Shown here: positions 7,662 to 15,661 of the stretch, in pieces
Position numbering within the stretch: position 1 is the stretch's first letter
Layout: every line of letters starts with the position of its first letter
Assembly: GCA_015065085.1 (NCBI GenBank)
Contig: SVQW01000015.1
Span: 1-60,776, forward strand
Length of the DNA: 60,776 nucleotides
Direction: 5' to 3'
Source of the DNA: Oscillospiraceae bacterium
GTDB taxonomy: Bacteria; Bacillota; Clostridia; Oscillospirales; SIG627
Notes under the pieces: model-generated
Seen by the model: the letters and a program-made list of their open reading frames with translations, nothing else
The model's database searches: none
What the model was told of the DNA's origin: nothing
Position numbers and translations under genes: made by a program

Positions 7662-8945
7662 ATGAATAATTCGTTTGATAACTATGAGAACCGCTGGAGC
7701 TACGACAGTTATACTTCCGAACAGCATCACACACCCGTGTCTCCCGTAAAAAAGAGCAAAAAGGGATGGAAGATAGCGGGAATGTTCTTTTCCGTGGTGC
7801 TTATTGTGGCATTGACTGCCTTTTCCACCGTTCTCATTATGAATGAAGTTTACCCCGCCAACCGTGGCGGTCATATACTTTCGCCCTCGGCTGCAAATAT
7901 GCCTACGGTGGACAGCACAAATAAGCTTCAGAATTATAACACAAAGAATAACAATAACAACAACATACCCGTTCCCGTTGGCGAGGCGCTCACAAATCAG
8001 CAGATAATCGAAAAGGGCAAGCCGGGTGTAGTCGGAATACTTGTTGAAAGCGAAGTATATTCCTTCGGCAGAACCTATACACAGCAGAGCGTAGGCTCCG
8101 GTTTTATAGTTACCGTAGACGGCTATATTATAACCAATGCACATGTTGTTGAGGGTGCTACCAAGATTACCGTCATAATGCACGACAAAAGTGAGCACGA
8201 AGCAACCCTCGTGGGCGAGGACGCACTCAGCGACGTTGCAGTGGTCAAGATTGAAAAAAATGACCTTCCTGCCGTTGAACTGGGCAATTCCGACGAGCTG
8301 GTTCAGGGCGACCCGGTTATCGCAATCGGCACTCCTGCAGGAATTGAATTTGCAGGAACGGCAACTCACGGTATGATTTCTGCCATTAACCGCGATGTTA
8401 AGATCACTGACTACTACGGCAACACCACCAAGACCATGACAGTTATCCAGATAGATGCGCCCATCAACTCGGGTAACTCCGGCGGACCGCTGTTTGACCG
8501 CTTCGGCAGAGTTATCGGTATGAACTCCCTTAAATTGGGCAACGGCTTTGAGGGCATGGGCTTTGCACTTCCCATAAACGGCGTTATCAGCATAGCTAAT
8601 GAGCTTATGGAAAACGGTGAGGTCATCGAGCGTCCTGACGGTGATTTTGTAACAGGCAAGGCATATCTGGGCATCGAATTTTATGAAGTGACCGAGGCAC
8701 AGGCAAAATATTACGATATCCCGGAGGGCGTACTGGTATATCAGCTTACCCCCGGCGGTGCGGCGCTTAAGGCAGGTATACGTCGTGGTGATATAATAAT
8801 CGGTTTCAACGGAAAAGAAATCAAGAATGCCGAGAATCTGACCGAGGAGATAAACAAAGTAAAGCCGGGAGATAAAGTAACCGTGCGCGTTGACCGCGGC
8901 GGCGAAAATATCGACGTTGAAGTAATAATGGGCTATCAGTCGTAA
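7662..8945 (+). CDS. HtrA/DegP-type membrane-anchored serine protease with PDZ domain
   Basis: The protein has 427 residues. A cytosolic N-terminus is followed by one membrane anchor (about residues 38-62, GMFFSVVLIVALTAFSTVLI), an Asn-rich linker, a trypsin-like domain and a C-terminal PDZ domain (about 340-420). The catalytic triad is visible: His in ITNAHVVEG (about 161), Asp in LSDVAVVK (about 190) and Ser in NSGNSGGPL (about 273). Such proteases degrade misfolded or regulatory proteins outside the membrane. The upstream ATG at 7656 is only one base from AGGAGG, so the start is set at 7662. The gene is monocistronic with its own terminator. Confidence 0.92.
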   Translation: MNNSFDNYENRWSYDSYTSEQHHTPVSPVKKSKKGWKIAGMFFSVVLIVALTAFSTVLIMNEVYPANRGGHILSPSAANMPTVDSTNKLQNYNTKNNNNNNIPVPVGEALTNQQIIEKGKPGVVGILVESEVYSFGRTYTQQSVGSGFIVTVDGYIITNAHVVEGATKITVIMHDKSEHEATLVGEDALSDVAVVKIEKNDLPAVELGNSDELVQGDPVIAIGTPAGIEFAGTATHGMISAINRDVKITDYYGNTTKTMTVIQIDAPINSGNSGGPLFDRFGRVIGMNSLKLGNGFEGMGFALPINGVISIANELMENGEVIERPDGDFVTGKAYLGIEFYEVTEAQAKYYDIPEGVLVYQLTPGGAALKAGIRRGDIIIGFNGKEIKNAENLTEEINKVKPGDKVTVRVDRGGENIDVEVIMGYQS

Positions 8946-8979
8946 CGGATATTTCATTCACAATAAAAATAAGAAGAAA

Positions 8980-9004
8980 ACGGCGGACATTGTCCGCCGT
9001 TTTT
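8980..9004. terminator. Bidirectional terminator
   Basis: ACGGCGGAC (8980-8988) pairs with GTCCGCCGT (8992-9000), followed by TTTT; the minus strand also reads into TTTTCTTCTT. It lies between two convergent genes, the protease gene and a sugar isomerase gene. Confidence 0.85.
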
Positions 9005-9028
9005 GATGTTAATTGCGCATTGCAAATT

Positions 9029-9946
9029 TTAATACTTCACCGTTCTTTTTGATACCATGTACCGACCTATTTTGGCAAGATATTCGTATCCGAATTTTTT
9101 TACTTCTTCGGGACCGGGAGCTGAAATTTCGAAATTGAGATTTCCGCGGTAGTTTACCTCGTCCAGCGCCTTAATGATTTCGTCCCAGTCGATTCTCATT
9201 GGCTTCCAGGCGTTACTGTAAGGGGTCTGGTAAACGGAGTAGGGGTAAGCGTGCAGGTCGCTTATACCGTCGTTGTCGTGCAGGTGAAGGACGGCAAGTC
9301 TGTCACCGCTGATGCGTATCATCTCGGCGGCATCGTCCTGGGTCAGTGGGCCGTGTCCCACGTCAACGCAGATTTTGAATCTTTCGCCCAGACGGTCGCA
9401 CATATCCACCATTTCCTGCGCGTGGGAGAAAATAGTGGAACAAATATTGGTGTATACGGGATCTACCATCCACATGTTTTCAACACAGCCGTAAACATCG
9501 TATTCCTCAAGGTAGGGGATAAGTCTTGAATAAAAGTCAGCCGACTGTTCAAAGTTTTCTTTTACGTAGTAATCGTAGTATCTTCTGCGGTCTATAATGG
9601 GGTGAATGACTACATACTTACAGCCTAACCAGTGTGCCGCTTTTATGCAGGCTGCTTCCCTTTTTACTATTTCGTCAATGTTGTGGTCATATTCTCTGGG
9701 ATGTCCGCCGAACTGTGAGTGTATCTGTCCCACCTCAAAGCATACCTTGTCCGCTTCGCTTTTGAGATTGGTGAAGTATTCCTCTATCTGCTTGTCGGTA
9801 ACATTGTCAATGTCGCCGAATATGCCGTTTCGGTGGAAATACTTTTCAAACGAAAAATCTACCGCATCAAATCCGCATTCCTTGAGATATGCGAACATCT
9901 GCGTGTCTTTTACGGGAACTCCAATGTCGGAAACAGAAATCTTCAT
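9029..9946 (-). CDS. Sugar phosphate isomerase/epimerase family protein (TIM barrel)
   Basis: The protein has 305 residues with the AP-endonuclease-2/xylose-isomerase-like fold. Metal-ligand-type motifs are visible: KYVVIHPI near 100, ENMWMVDP near 150, CVDVGHGPLT near 190, VLHLHDND near 220 and a final NFEISAPGPEE near 270. Members interconvert sugars or inositol derivatives; the substrate cannot be read here. A long in-frame extension runs upstream, but the start at 9946 has AAGGAG 7 bases ahead and begins MKISVSDIGVP, as in relatives. A perfect promoter lies at 9978-10006. Two further paralogous-fold genes occur at 15662 and 17920. Confidence 0.85.
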   Translation of the reverse strand: MKISVSDIGVPVKDTQMFAYLKECGFDAVDFSFEKYFHRNGIFGDIDNVTDKQIEEYFTNLKSEADKVCFEVGQIHSQFGGHPREYDHNIDEIVKREAACIKAAHWLGCKYVVIHPIIDRRRYYDYYVKENFEQSADFYSRLIPYLEEYDVYGCVENMWMVDPVYTNICSTIFSHAQEMVDMCDRLGERFKICVDVGHGPLTQDDAAEMIRISGDRLAVLHLHDNDGISDLHAYPYSVYQTPYSNAWKPMRIDWDEIIKALDEVNYRGNLNFEISAPGPEEVKKFGYEYLAKIGRYMVSKRTVKY

Positions 9947-9977
9947 ATGTAATCTCCTTATATTTGTTGTTGATTTT

Positions 9978-10006
9978 ATTATACAATAATAAAGGTATAT
10001 TGTCAA
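9978..10006 (-). promoter_or_regulatory. Consensus promoter of the isomerase gene
   Basis: Minus strand TTGACA (10006-10001), 17 bases, TATAAT (9983-9978): a perfect sigma-A match about 35 bases before the start codon. Confidence 0.85.
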
Positions 10007-10037
10007 CGCTTTTACGGTATTTGTGAGGATAAAAAAA

Positions 10038-10061
10038 CACCTTGTCTTTTCAGACAAGGTG
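10038..10061 (-). terminator. Terminator of tRNA-Val
   Basis: CACCTTGTC (10038-10046) pairs with GACAAGGTG (10053-10061). Seven A residues at 10031-10037 give the T-run on the minus strand. Confidence 0.85.
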
Positions 10062-10065
10062 AATA

Positions 10066-10138
10066 TGGGAGCTACAGGGATCGAACCTGTGACCTCCTGC
10101 TTGTAAGGCAGATGCTCTCCCAGCTGAGCTAAGCTCCC
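10066..10138 (-). tRNA. tRNA-Val (anticodon TAC)
   Basis: On the minus strand the acceptor GGGAGCT pairs with AGCTCCC, the D arm is canonical, the anticodon loop is CTTACAA (anticodon TAC), and the T arm is CACAGG-TTCGATC-CTGTA. The discriminator is A and CCA is not encoded. Confidence 0.95.
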
Positions 10139-10149
10139 GAACGTGTATT

Positions 10150-10178
10150 ATTATATCACGAAAAAAAGAAAATGTCAA
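10150..10178 (-). promoter_or_regulatory. Promoter of tRNA-Val
   Basis: Minus strand TTGACA (10178-10173), 17 bases, TATAAT (10155-10150) with a preceding TGA that also fits an extended -10. Confidence 0.85.
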
Positions 10179-10207
10179 GTGTTTTTTGAAATATTTTTAA
10201 AATAGTA

Positions 10208-10236
10208 TTGATTTATTTTTCAAACTTTGATATAAT
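10208..10236 (+). promoter_or_regulatory. Promoter of the DUF3048 gene (and perhaps argS)
   Basis: TTGATT (10208-10213), 17 bases, TATAAT (10231-10236), about 40 bases before the start codon at 10277. Confidence 0.7.
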
Positions 10237-10276
10237 ATAAATTCGGATAATACTATAAGGAAGCAGATATATTTTG

Positions 10277-11407
10277 ATGAAAAGAATTTATGCGGCTTTT
10301 TTTGTTGTATTGATGTGTCTTTTGATATCCTGCACAAAAAACCAACCGCCGCCCGATATACAACCCCCTGCGCAAGATGACGAGGCTCAGCAGGTGGTTC
10401 CGGCACCCGAGCCTGAACCCGAGCCCGAGCCCGAGCCTGAGCCCGAGCCTGAGCCTGAACCGCAACCTGAGCCCGAAGCAGAAGAAAAGTTTTTCAATGA
10501 GCTTACCGGACTTGAAATAACCGAACAGCAATCGCTTAACAGGCCCATTGCCGTGATGATTAATAATAATATTCGTTCGCTTCCCCAGTCGGGTATAGCC
10601 GCGGCAGATGTTATTTTCGAATGTGAGGCAGAGGGCGGCGAGACCCGAATGCTGGCACTGTATAAATCCTATGAAGAATTGGGTGTCATAGGAAGCGTGC
10701 GCAGCGCACGTGATTATTTTATTGATTTCGCGCAGATATTTGACGCGCTTTATATCCACGCGGGCGGAAGCCCTCAGGCGTATGTTCACCTTAAAGAGCG
10801 CGGTATAAACAATCTTGACGGCGTGAATATGTACCTTCCGAATTGCTTCTGGCGTGATAGTGAGCGCAAAGCAACCTCGGCTATGGAGCATACCCTTGTG
10901 ACCTCGGGAGAAAAAATAGCCGCCGAAATCAAGAATTTTGGTTACAGAACCGTTCTTTCCATAAGGTATAAGCCGTCCTTCACCTTCGCTGAGCAACAGT
11001 ATATCCCCGTCGGCGGGGACGCAAATTATCTTAAAATCCCCCGTGTATTTCCCTCGGAGTTCAATTATGACCCCGAAACCGAACTGTACACTCACACACA
11101 GCACTCACGTGTGCAAAGCGACAGGGAAACAGGTGAGCAGCTTACCTTCAAAAATGTTCTTGTGCTGTTTTGCCCACAGAAAATTCTGGGCGACGAAAAG
11201 AACCGTATAAGCGTTGATTTTACGGGTGAGGGGAAAGGATATTTTCTTACCATGGGAAAATATATTCCTGTCATCTGGCAACGCGAAAGCCGTGACGGCG
11301 GTGTCAGTGTGATTGACGAAACGGGAATGCCCGTTGAGCTTAACCCCGGCAAAACTTTTGTGAGCATAGTTAATTCTTATTACTCCAAAAGTCTTACCTT
11401 CAAGTGA
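10277..11407 (+). CDS. DUF3048 (YerB-like) lipoprotein with Pro-Glu repeat linker
   Basis: The protein has 376 residues. The signal peptide ends in the lipobox LLISC (about residues 14-18), so it is a surface lipoprotein. A Pro-Glu tract (about 45-70), encoded by degenerate CCCGAG/CCTGAG hexamers near 10405-10470, acts as an extended spacer. The DUF3048 region follows: LNRPIAVMINNN, GGETRMLALY and SVRSARDYFIDFAQ are characteristic, and a second subdomain ends with FVSIVNSYYSKSL. The family (Bacillus YerB) has no firm function. The ribosome site AAGGAA is somewhat far (about 16 bases), and a TTG directly before the ATG could also serve. argS follows after 27 bases and may be cotranscribed. Confidence 0.85.
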   Translation: MKRIYAAFFVVLMCLLISCTKNQPPPDIQPPAQDDEAQQVVPAPEPEPEPEPEPEPEPEPEPQPEPEAEEKFFNELTGLEITEQQSLNRPIAVMINNNIRSLPQSGIAAADVIFECEAEGGETRMLALYKSYEELGVIGSVRSARDYFIDFAQIFDALYIHAGGSPQAYVHLKERGINNLDGVNMYLPNCFWRDSERKATSAMEHTLVTSGEKIAAEIKNFGYRTVLSIRYKPSFTFAEQQYIPVGGDANYLKIPRVFPSEFNYDPETELYTHTQHSRVQSDRETGEQLTFKNVLVLFCPQKILGDEKNRISVDFTGEGKGYFLTMGKYIPVIWQRESRDGGVSVIDETGMPVELNPGKTFVSIVNSYYSKSLTFK

Positions 11408-11434
11408 AAATAAAGAGAAAGGCATGATAAATAT

Positions 11435-13141
11435 ATGAAAAAAGCAGAAGCGCTTATCTCAGGCGAGCTTTTAAAGAAAATAAACTCCATTGCTCCCGAT
11501 GCTGTTACGGCACAGGATATGGAAAGTATGTTTACCGTTCCCCCCGAACAGGAAATGGGCGATTTGGCATTTGCCTGCTTCAAGCTTTCAAAGGTTATGC
11601 GTAAAGCACCCCAGATGATTGCACAGCAGCTTTGCGAGGGCTTTGAATGTGAAGCTGTCAGCCGTGTTGAAGCGGTTGCCGGTTATCTTAATTTTTACAT
11701 TTCCGACAGCTTCCGTACGAATGTAATGTTGAAAGGTATCCTTGAAAAAGGCGATGACTACGGCAAAATCTCCATCGGCGAGGGCAAGACCATGGTCATT
11801 GACTATTCTTCCCCCAATATCGCCAAGCCTTTTCACATCGGACATCTCGGCACTACCGCTATCGGTAACTCCATCAAGCGTATCTATTCCTACTGTGGCT
11901 ATAACTGCATAGGCATCAACCATTTGGGCGACTGGGGCACACAGTTCGGACGTCTTATCGTTGCTTATAAGAACTGGGGCAGTAAGGAAGCCATTGAACA
12001 GCTGGGTGTCAAGGAATTGGCACGCATCTATAAGGATTTCTATGTAAAAGCCGAAGAAGACCCATCTCTCAACGACCTGGCGCGTGCCGAATTCACGAAA
12101 ATCGAAAACGGCGACGAAGAAGCTCTTGCACTGTGGCGCTGGTTCAAGGATATAAGCCTTAAAGAATTCATGAAGACCTACGACCGTCTGGGTATTTCCT
12201 TTGAAAGCTACAACGGCGAGGCGTTCTATAACGATAAAATGGACCGTGTCGTAAACGAGCTTACCGAAAAAGGTCTTCTCAAGGAAAGCGACGGCGCAAT
12301 GCTTGTTGATCTTGAGGAATACGACATGGCACCCTGCCTTATACTTAAAAATGACGGCTCTACTCTTTACGCAACCCGTGATATAGCTGCCGCTCTTTAC
12401 CGCAAGGATACCTATGATTTCGATAAATGCATCTACGTTACCGATGCAGGTCAAAGTCTGCATTTTGCCCAGTTCTTCAAAGTAATAGGCCTTATGGGCT
12501 ATGACTGGAACGATAAAATGGTTCATGTACCCTACGGCAAAATAAGCATAAACGGCGAAAAGCTTGCTACCCGTACAGGTAATGTAGTGCTTCTTGAGGA
12601 GCTTTTTGATGACGCTTCTCAGCGCGCACTCAAAATTATCGAGCAAAAAAATCCCGACCTTGAAAACAAGGAATATATTGCTGATAAAGTTGGTATCGGT
12701 GCGGTTATCTTCAATCAACTTTCCACAGGCAGAATCAAGGACGTCAACTTTGTCTGGGAGGAAGCGCTCAGCTTCGAGGGCAACACAGGACCCTACGTTC
12801 AGTATACCTACGCCCGTACCTGCAGTGTGCTTTCCAAGGCGGATATTCCCGCATCTCTTCCCGAGGGTGTAGCTCTCAACGAGGACGAAAAGGCGCTTAT
12901 CAGCGTTCTTTCACGTTTTCCTCAGAAGGTGGAGCAGGCGCACAACGACTATGAGCCGTCCTACATTTCACGTTATCTGCTTGATGTCTGTGCCGCTTTC
13001 AACCGCTTCTACCACAACTGTCCTATTCTTAAGGAAGAGGGTGCTGTCCGCGATCTGCGCGTAGCTCTTACCAAGGCAGCGAATACCGTTATCGGAAACG
13101 GCCTGTGGTTAATCGGTCTGGAAAAAACACCCCAAATTTAA
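11435..13141 (+). CDS. argS: Arginyl-tRNA synthetase
   Basis: The 568-residue class I synthetase charges tRNA-Arg. An N-terminal Arg-tRNA-synthetase-specific domain (about 1-95) leads into the HIGH signature (NIAKPFHIGHLG near residue 130). The KMSKS position reads LATRTGNVV (near 375), the non-canonical form common in ArgRS. A DALR anticodon-binding domain fills the C-terminus (YDFDKC upstream; YARTCSVL near 450). Length is normal for the family. GAAAGG lies about 12 bases before the ATG. It follows the DUF3048 gene closely. Confidence 0.95.
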   Translation: MKKAEALISGELLKKINSIAPDAVTAQDMESMFTVPPEQEMGDLAFACFKLSKVMRKAPQMIAQQLCEGFECEAVSRVEAVAGYLNFYISDSFRTNVMLKGILEKGDDYGKISIGEGKTMVIDYSSPNIAKPFHIGHLGTTAIGNSIKRIYSYCGYNCIGINHLGDWGTQFGRLIVAYKNWGSKEAIEQLGVKELARIYKDFYVKAEEDPSLNDLARAEFTKIENGDEEALALWRWFKDISLKEFMKTYDRLGISFESYNGEAFYNDKMDRVVNELTEKGLLKESDGAMLVDLEEYDMAPCLILKNDGSTLYATRDIAAALYRKDTYDFDKCIYVTDAGQSLHFAQFFKVIGLMGYDWNDKMVHVPYGKISINGEKLATRTGNVVLLEELFDDASQRALKIIEQKNPDLENKEYIADKVGIGAVIFNQLSTGRIKDVNFVWEEALSFEGNTGPYVQYTYARTCSVLSKADIPASLPEGVALNEDEKALISVLSRFPQKVEQAHNDYEPSYISRYLLDVCAAFNRFYHNCPILKEEGAVRDLRVALTKAANTVIGNGLWLIGLEKTPQI

Positions 13142-13142
13142 G

Positions 13143-13255
13143 CTTCGCATTGCCAAAAAATACTGCGTTACGGCGCACTTCAGACTCAGTCGAGTACATT
13201 CGGTACACTCCCTCGTCTTCGGTACGCCAAGCCTTGTCTTTTTTGACACTGCTTG
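13143..13255 (+). repeat. Dispersed palindromic repeat, copy A
   Basis: This copy shares with the tandem units at 14159-14512 the ordered blocks AATACTGCGTTACGG, CAGACTCAGTCGAGTAC, GGTACACTCC and AAGCCTTGTCTTT. The middle folds as a hairpin around GTAC-ATTCG-GTAC. It begins immediately after the argS stop and has no coding potential. Confidence 0.8.
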
Positions 13256-13271
13256 CTTAAAGAATCGTAAA

Positions 13272-13371
13272 AGCTTCGCATTGCTGAAAAATACTGCGTT
13301 ACGGCACTGTTATTGAAGTGAGCGAAAGCGCCCCTTGCCTAAAGGGGAGAGGGCCACGAAGTGGCGAGGGG
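13272..13371 (+). repeat. Truncated repeat copy B followed by a second palindromic element
   Basis: Copy B repeats the CTTCGCATTGC and AATACTGCGTTACGG blocks (13273-13305) and then breaks off. From 13322 a different element follows, with hairpins CCCCTT/AAGGGG and GCCAC/GTGGC. The remaining bases to 13424 carry only the GAGG ribosome site of yebC. Confidence 0.65.
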
Positions 13372-13424
13372 ATTTGTATGCTCCCCATTTAACTTGAAAA
13401 TAATAGAATTGTGAGGATAAAATC

Positions 13425-14150
13425 ATGTCAGGACATTCCAAATGGAAGAATATTATGCACAAAAAAGAGAAGACCGACGCACAGCGTGCCAAGATCTTCA
13501 CCAAAATAGGTAAGGAAATATCCATTGCCGTTAAGGCGGGCGGCCCCGACCCTGTTTCCAACACCAAGCTTAAGGACCTTATTTCAAAAGCTAAGGCAAA
13601 TAACGTTCCCAACGACAACATTGACCGCATAATCAAAAAGGCGGCTTCCGACGACAGCGAAGCCTATGAGGAAATCGTGTACGAGGGTTACGGACCCTCG
13701 GGTATTGCCGTAATCGTCGAGACCACCACCGACAACCGTAACCGTACCGGTGCCGACTTGCGTCACTATTTTGATAAATTCGGCGGAAATCTGGGTACTA
13801 CCGGTTGTGTGTCCTTCATGTTTGAAAGCAAGGGTATCATCGTTATCGAATCTGCCAAGGCATCCGAGGACGAGGTTATGGAAGCGGCACTCAATGCAGG
13901 CGCTCTGGACTTTGTTGTTGAGGACGGCGCATACGAGATTTACACCGAACCTGCAGATCTTGATGCTGTCAAGGAAGAACTTGCTTCTGCCGGTTTTGAA
14001 TACATTTCTGCTGAGGTTGAAAAGATTCCTTCTACTTACGTAACTCTCACCGACGAAGAAAGCATCACCAAAATGGGCAGACTTCTTGAAATGCTGGACG
14101 AGAACGAAGATGTCATCAATGTATGGCATAACTGGGAGAACGAAGAATAA
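13425..14150 (+). CDS. YebC/PmpR (TACO1) family protein
   Basis: The 241-residue protein begins MSGHSKWKNIMHKKEKTDAQ, the family signature, and continues with the conserved ISKAKANNVPNDNIDR (about 55-70), YEGYGPSGIAVIVE and TDNRNRT blocks. YebC proteins were annotated as transcriptional regulators; more recent family work links them to translation of proline-rich stretches. It is cytosolic and of normal length. A GAGG site lies 8 bases before the ATG. It is flanked on both sides by members of one palindromic repeat family. Confidence 0.93.
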   Translation: MSGHSKWKNIMHKKEKTDAQRAKIFTKIGKEISIAVKAGGPDPVSNTKLKDLISKAKANNVPNDNIDRIIKKAASDDSEAYEEIVYEGYGPSGIAVIVETTTDNRNRTGADLRHYFDKFGGNLGTTGCVSFMFESKGIIVIESAKASEDEVMEAALNAGALDFVVEDGAYEIYTEPADLDAVKEELASAGFEYISAEVEKIPSTYVTLTDEESITKMGRLLEMLDENEDVINVWHNWENEE

Positions 14151-14158
14151 ATAGCTTC

Positions 14159-14512
14159 GAAAAAGCGAGAAATACTGCGTTACGGTAACCTGCAGGCTCA
14201 GTCGAGTACATTCGGTACACTCCATCGCCTGCAGAACCCCAAGCCTTGTCTTTCACGCTTTTTCTTTGCTATTAGTTTCGAAAAAGCGAGAAATATTGCG
14301 TTACGGGAACCTGCAGACTCAGTCGAGTACTGTGTGTACACTCCATCGCCTGCAGAACCCCAAGCCTTGTCTTTCACGCTTTTTCTTTGCTATTAGTTTT
14401 GAAAAAGCGAGAAATACTGCGTTACGGAACCTGCAGACTCAGTTGAGTACTATGTGTACACTCCATCGCCTGCAGAACCCCAAGCCTTGTCTTTCACGCT
14501 TTTTCTTTTCTG
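14159..14512 (+). repeat. Three tandem 121-bp hairpin repeats
   Basis: The units begin at 14159, 14280 and 14401, with an exact 121-base period and only a few substitutions. Each is bounded by GAAAAAGCG and CGCTTTTTC, and inside holds CTGCAGGC/GCCTGCAG (second and third copies CTGCAGAC) arms around a GAGTAC...GTACACTC core. Each unit can therefore fold as one long imperfect hairpin. None encodes a plausible protein. They fill the 428-base gap between yebC and the downstream MBL gene. Confidence 0.9.
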
Positions 14513-14578
14513 TTGGCTCATGCTTACACAAACTGCGCATTTTGAAAGCGTGTTTATATCTTCCGAAAGGAACTCACT

Positions 14579-15346
14579 ATGAAAATAATAACTCTCGGCA
14601 CAGGTCACGGCGACCCCACATATTGTCGCTTTAATTCCTCAACGCTTTATGAAAGTCCCACGGGAGATTTATATCTTTTGGACTGCGGTGCGCCCGCTGA
14701 TGCACTTATGGTCAGGGTTAATAAGGATATTTCAAGGGTGAAAGCTGTTTTTAACACCCATGTCCATGCCGACCATTTCGGCGGACTTCCCGTGATGTTA
14801 AAATCGTATGTCAAGGCGTGCGGAAAGAAAAACAGAGAATGCGCTCTCACGGTTTTTTGTGCTGAAGAGCGTGTTATACAGCCCGTAAAAGACCTTTATA
14901 CCGCCATGTATGCACAGAGAAGCTACGAATTTGATTCATGCATAACAATGGACACTGTTCATGAAGGAAAGCTGTACGAGGACGAAAATATTTCCGTACG
15001 CGCCGTTGCTACCAAGCACATGAACTATTGCGGAGGCACATCATATTCGTTTGTGCTCACCGAAAAGCAAAGCGGAAAGGTGCTTTTGTATACCGGTGAC
15101 CTTGATGCTGAATTCTCGGATTTTCCTTTGGGAATAAAAGCGGATGTCTGCATTTGCGAAGCCACCCACTACAAGCAGGAGAGTGCGGGAAAGGTGCTTC
15201 CGGAATGTGATTTCAAGCGCTTTATATTCAATCATGTTCATGATACCTGGCACGGCGATGAGGGGGAAAAACTTCTTTTGTCACTTAATTCCCATTTGCC
15301 GTATCCCGTCAACGTTGCACATGACATGGAAGAATTTGAAATATGA
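14579..15346 (+). CDS. Metallo-beta-lactamase fold hydrolase (RNase Z-like)
   Basis: The 255-residue protein opens MKIITLGTGHGDPT, as in RNase Z-like MBL proteins, and carries the metal-binding HVHADHFGG (about residue 61), the later TGDLDAEF aspartate (about 162), and C-terminal histidines in NHVHDTWHG. GAAAGGA precedes the ATG. It has no membrane segments. It is shorter than tRNase Z (about 300) and lacks a recognisable exosite arm, so another phosphodiesterase or hydrolase role is equally possible. It is followed by a hairpin-rich non-coding region. Confidence 0.85.
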   Translation: MKIITLGTGHGDPTYCRFNSSTLYESPTGDLYLLDCGAPADALMVRVNKDISRVKAVFNTHVHADHFGGLPVMLKSYVKACGKKNRECALTVFCAEERVIQPVKDLYTAMYAQRSYEFDSCITMDTVHEGKLYEDENISVRAVATKHMNYCGGTSYSFVLTEKQSGKVLLYTGDLDAEFSDFPLGIKADVCICEATHYKQESAGKVLPECDFKRFIFNHVHDTWHGDEGEKLLLSLNSHLPYPVNVAHDMEEFEI

Positions 15347-15356
15347 TATGTAAAAA

Positions 15357-15635
15357 CAGGCTGAGCCAATGGCTCAGCCTCAGACTGTCGAGAAAGTCGT
15401 GATACCGCGACGGAAAAAATTGTATTTAAAAAACGAAAATAAAGCAAAAAATAATTTAACAGCAGGTGATACATCGAATATCACCTGCTGTTTGTCGCTT
15501 TTTGCCGCTTCAAGCCTTACCGTACCTTTGTACGCCGACAGGCTTAAATCGGCAAAATATCCCTGACTTTTCGAAAGTCTTACAGTGTGTCGACAGGTTT
15601 ATCGACACACTGGGGCTGAGCCAATGGCTCAGCCT
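15357..15635. terminator. Hairpin-rich intergenic region between convergent genes
   Basis: The 315-base gap has no gene. AGGCTGAGCCAATGGCTCAGCC occurs at 15358-15379 and again at 15613-15634 (minus its first base): the first copy has a T-run on the minus strand, the second on the plus strand. Between them lie a 14-bp hairpin (15458-15471/15479-15492, GCAGGTGATA type), a small GACTTT/AAAGTC hairpin and an 11-bp hairpin CAGTGTGTCGA/TCGACACACTG (15583-15593/15602-15612). Together these can terminate transcription from both sides. Confidence 0.75.
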
Positions 15636-15661
15636 GTTTTGTGTTTTATTCTTTGCGGTTA

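Noticed and set aside
7605..8957. 450-codon minus-strand frame opposite the HtrA-type protease gene
   Set aside because: It lies antisense to an unmistakable protease gene with an intact catalytic triad and looks like codon-bias shadow.
10405..10470. Pro-Glu hexamer repeat as a phase-variation tract
   Set aside because: The repeat is in six-base units with varied codons, so length changes would keep the frame; it is better read as a flexible linker.
14159..14512. Three direct repeats that might be a CRISPR array
   Set aside because: The units are contiguous 121-base near-identical copies with no unique spacers, and no cas genes are near.
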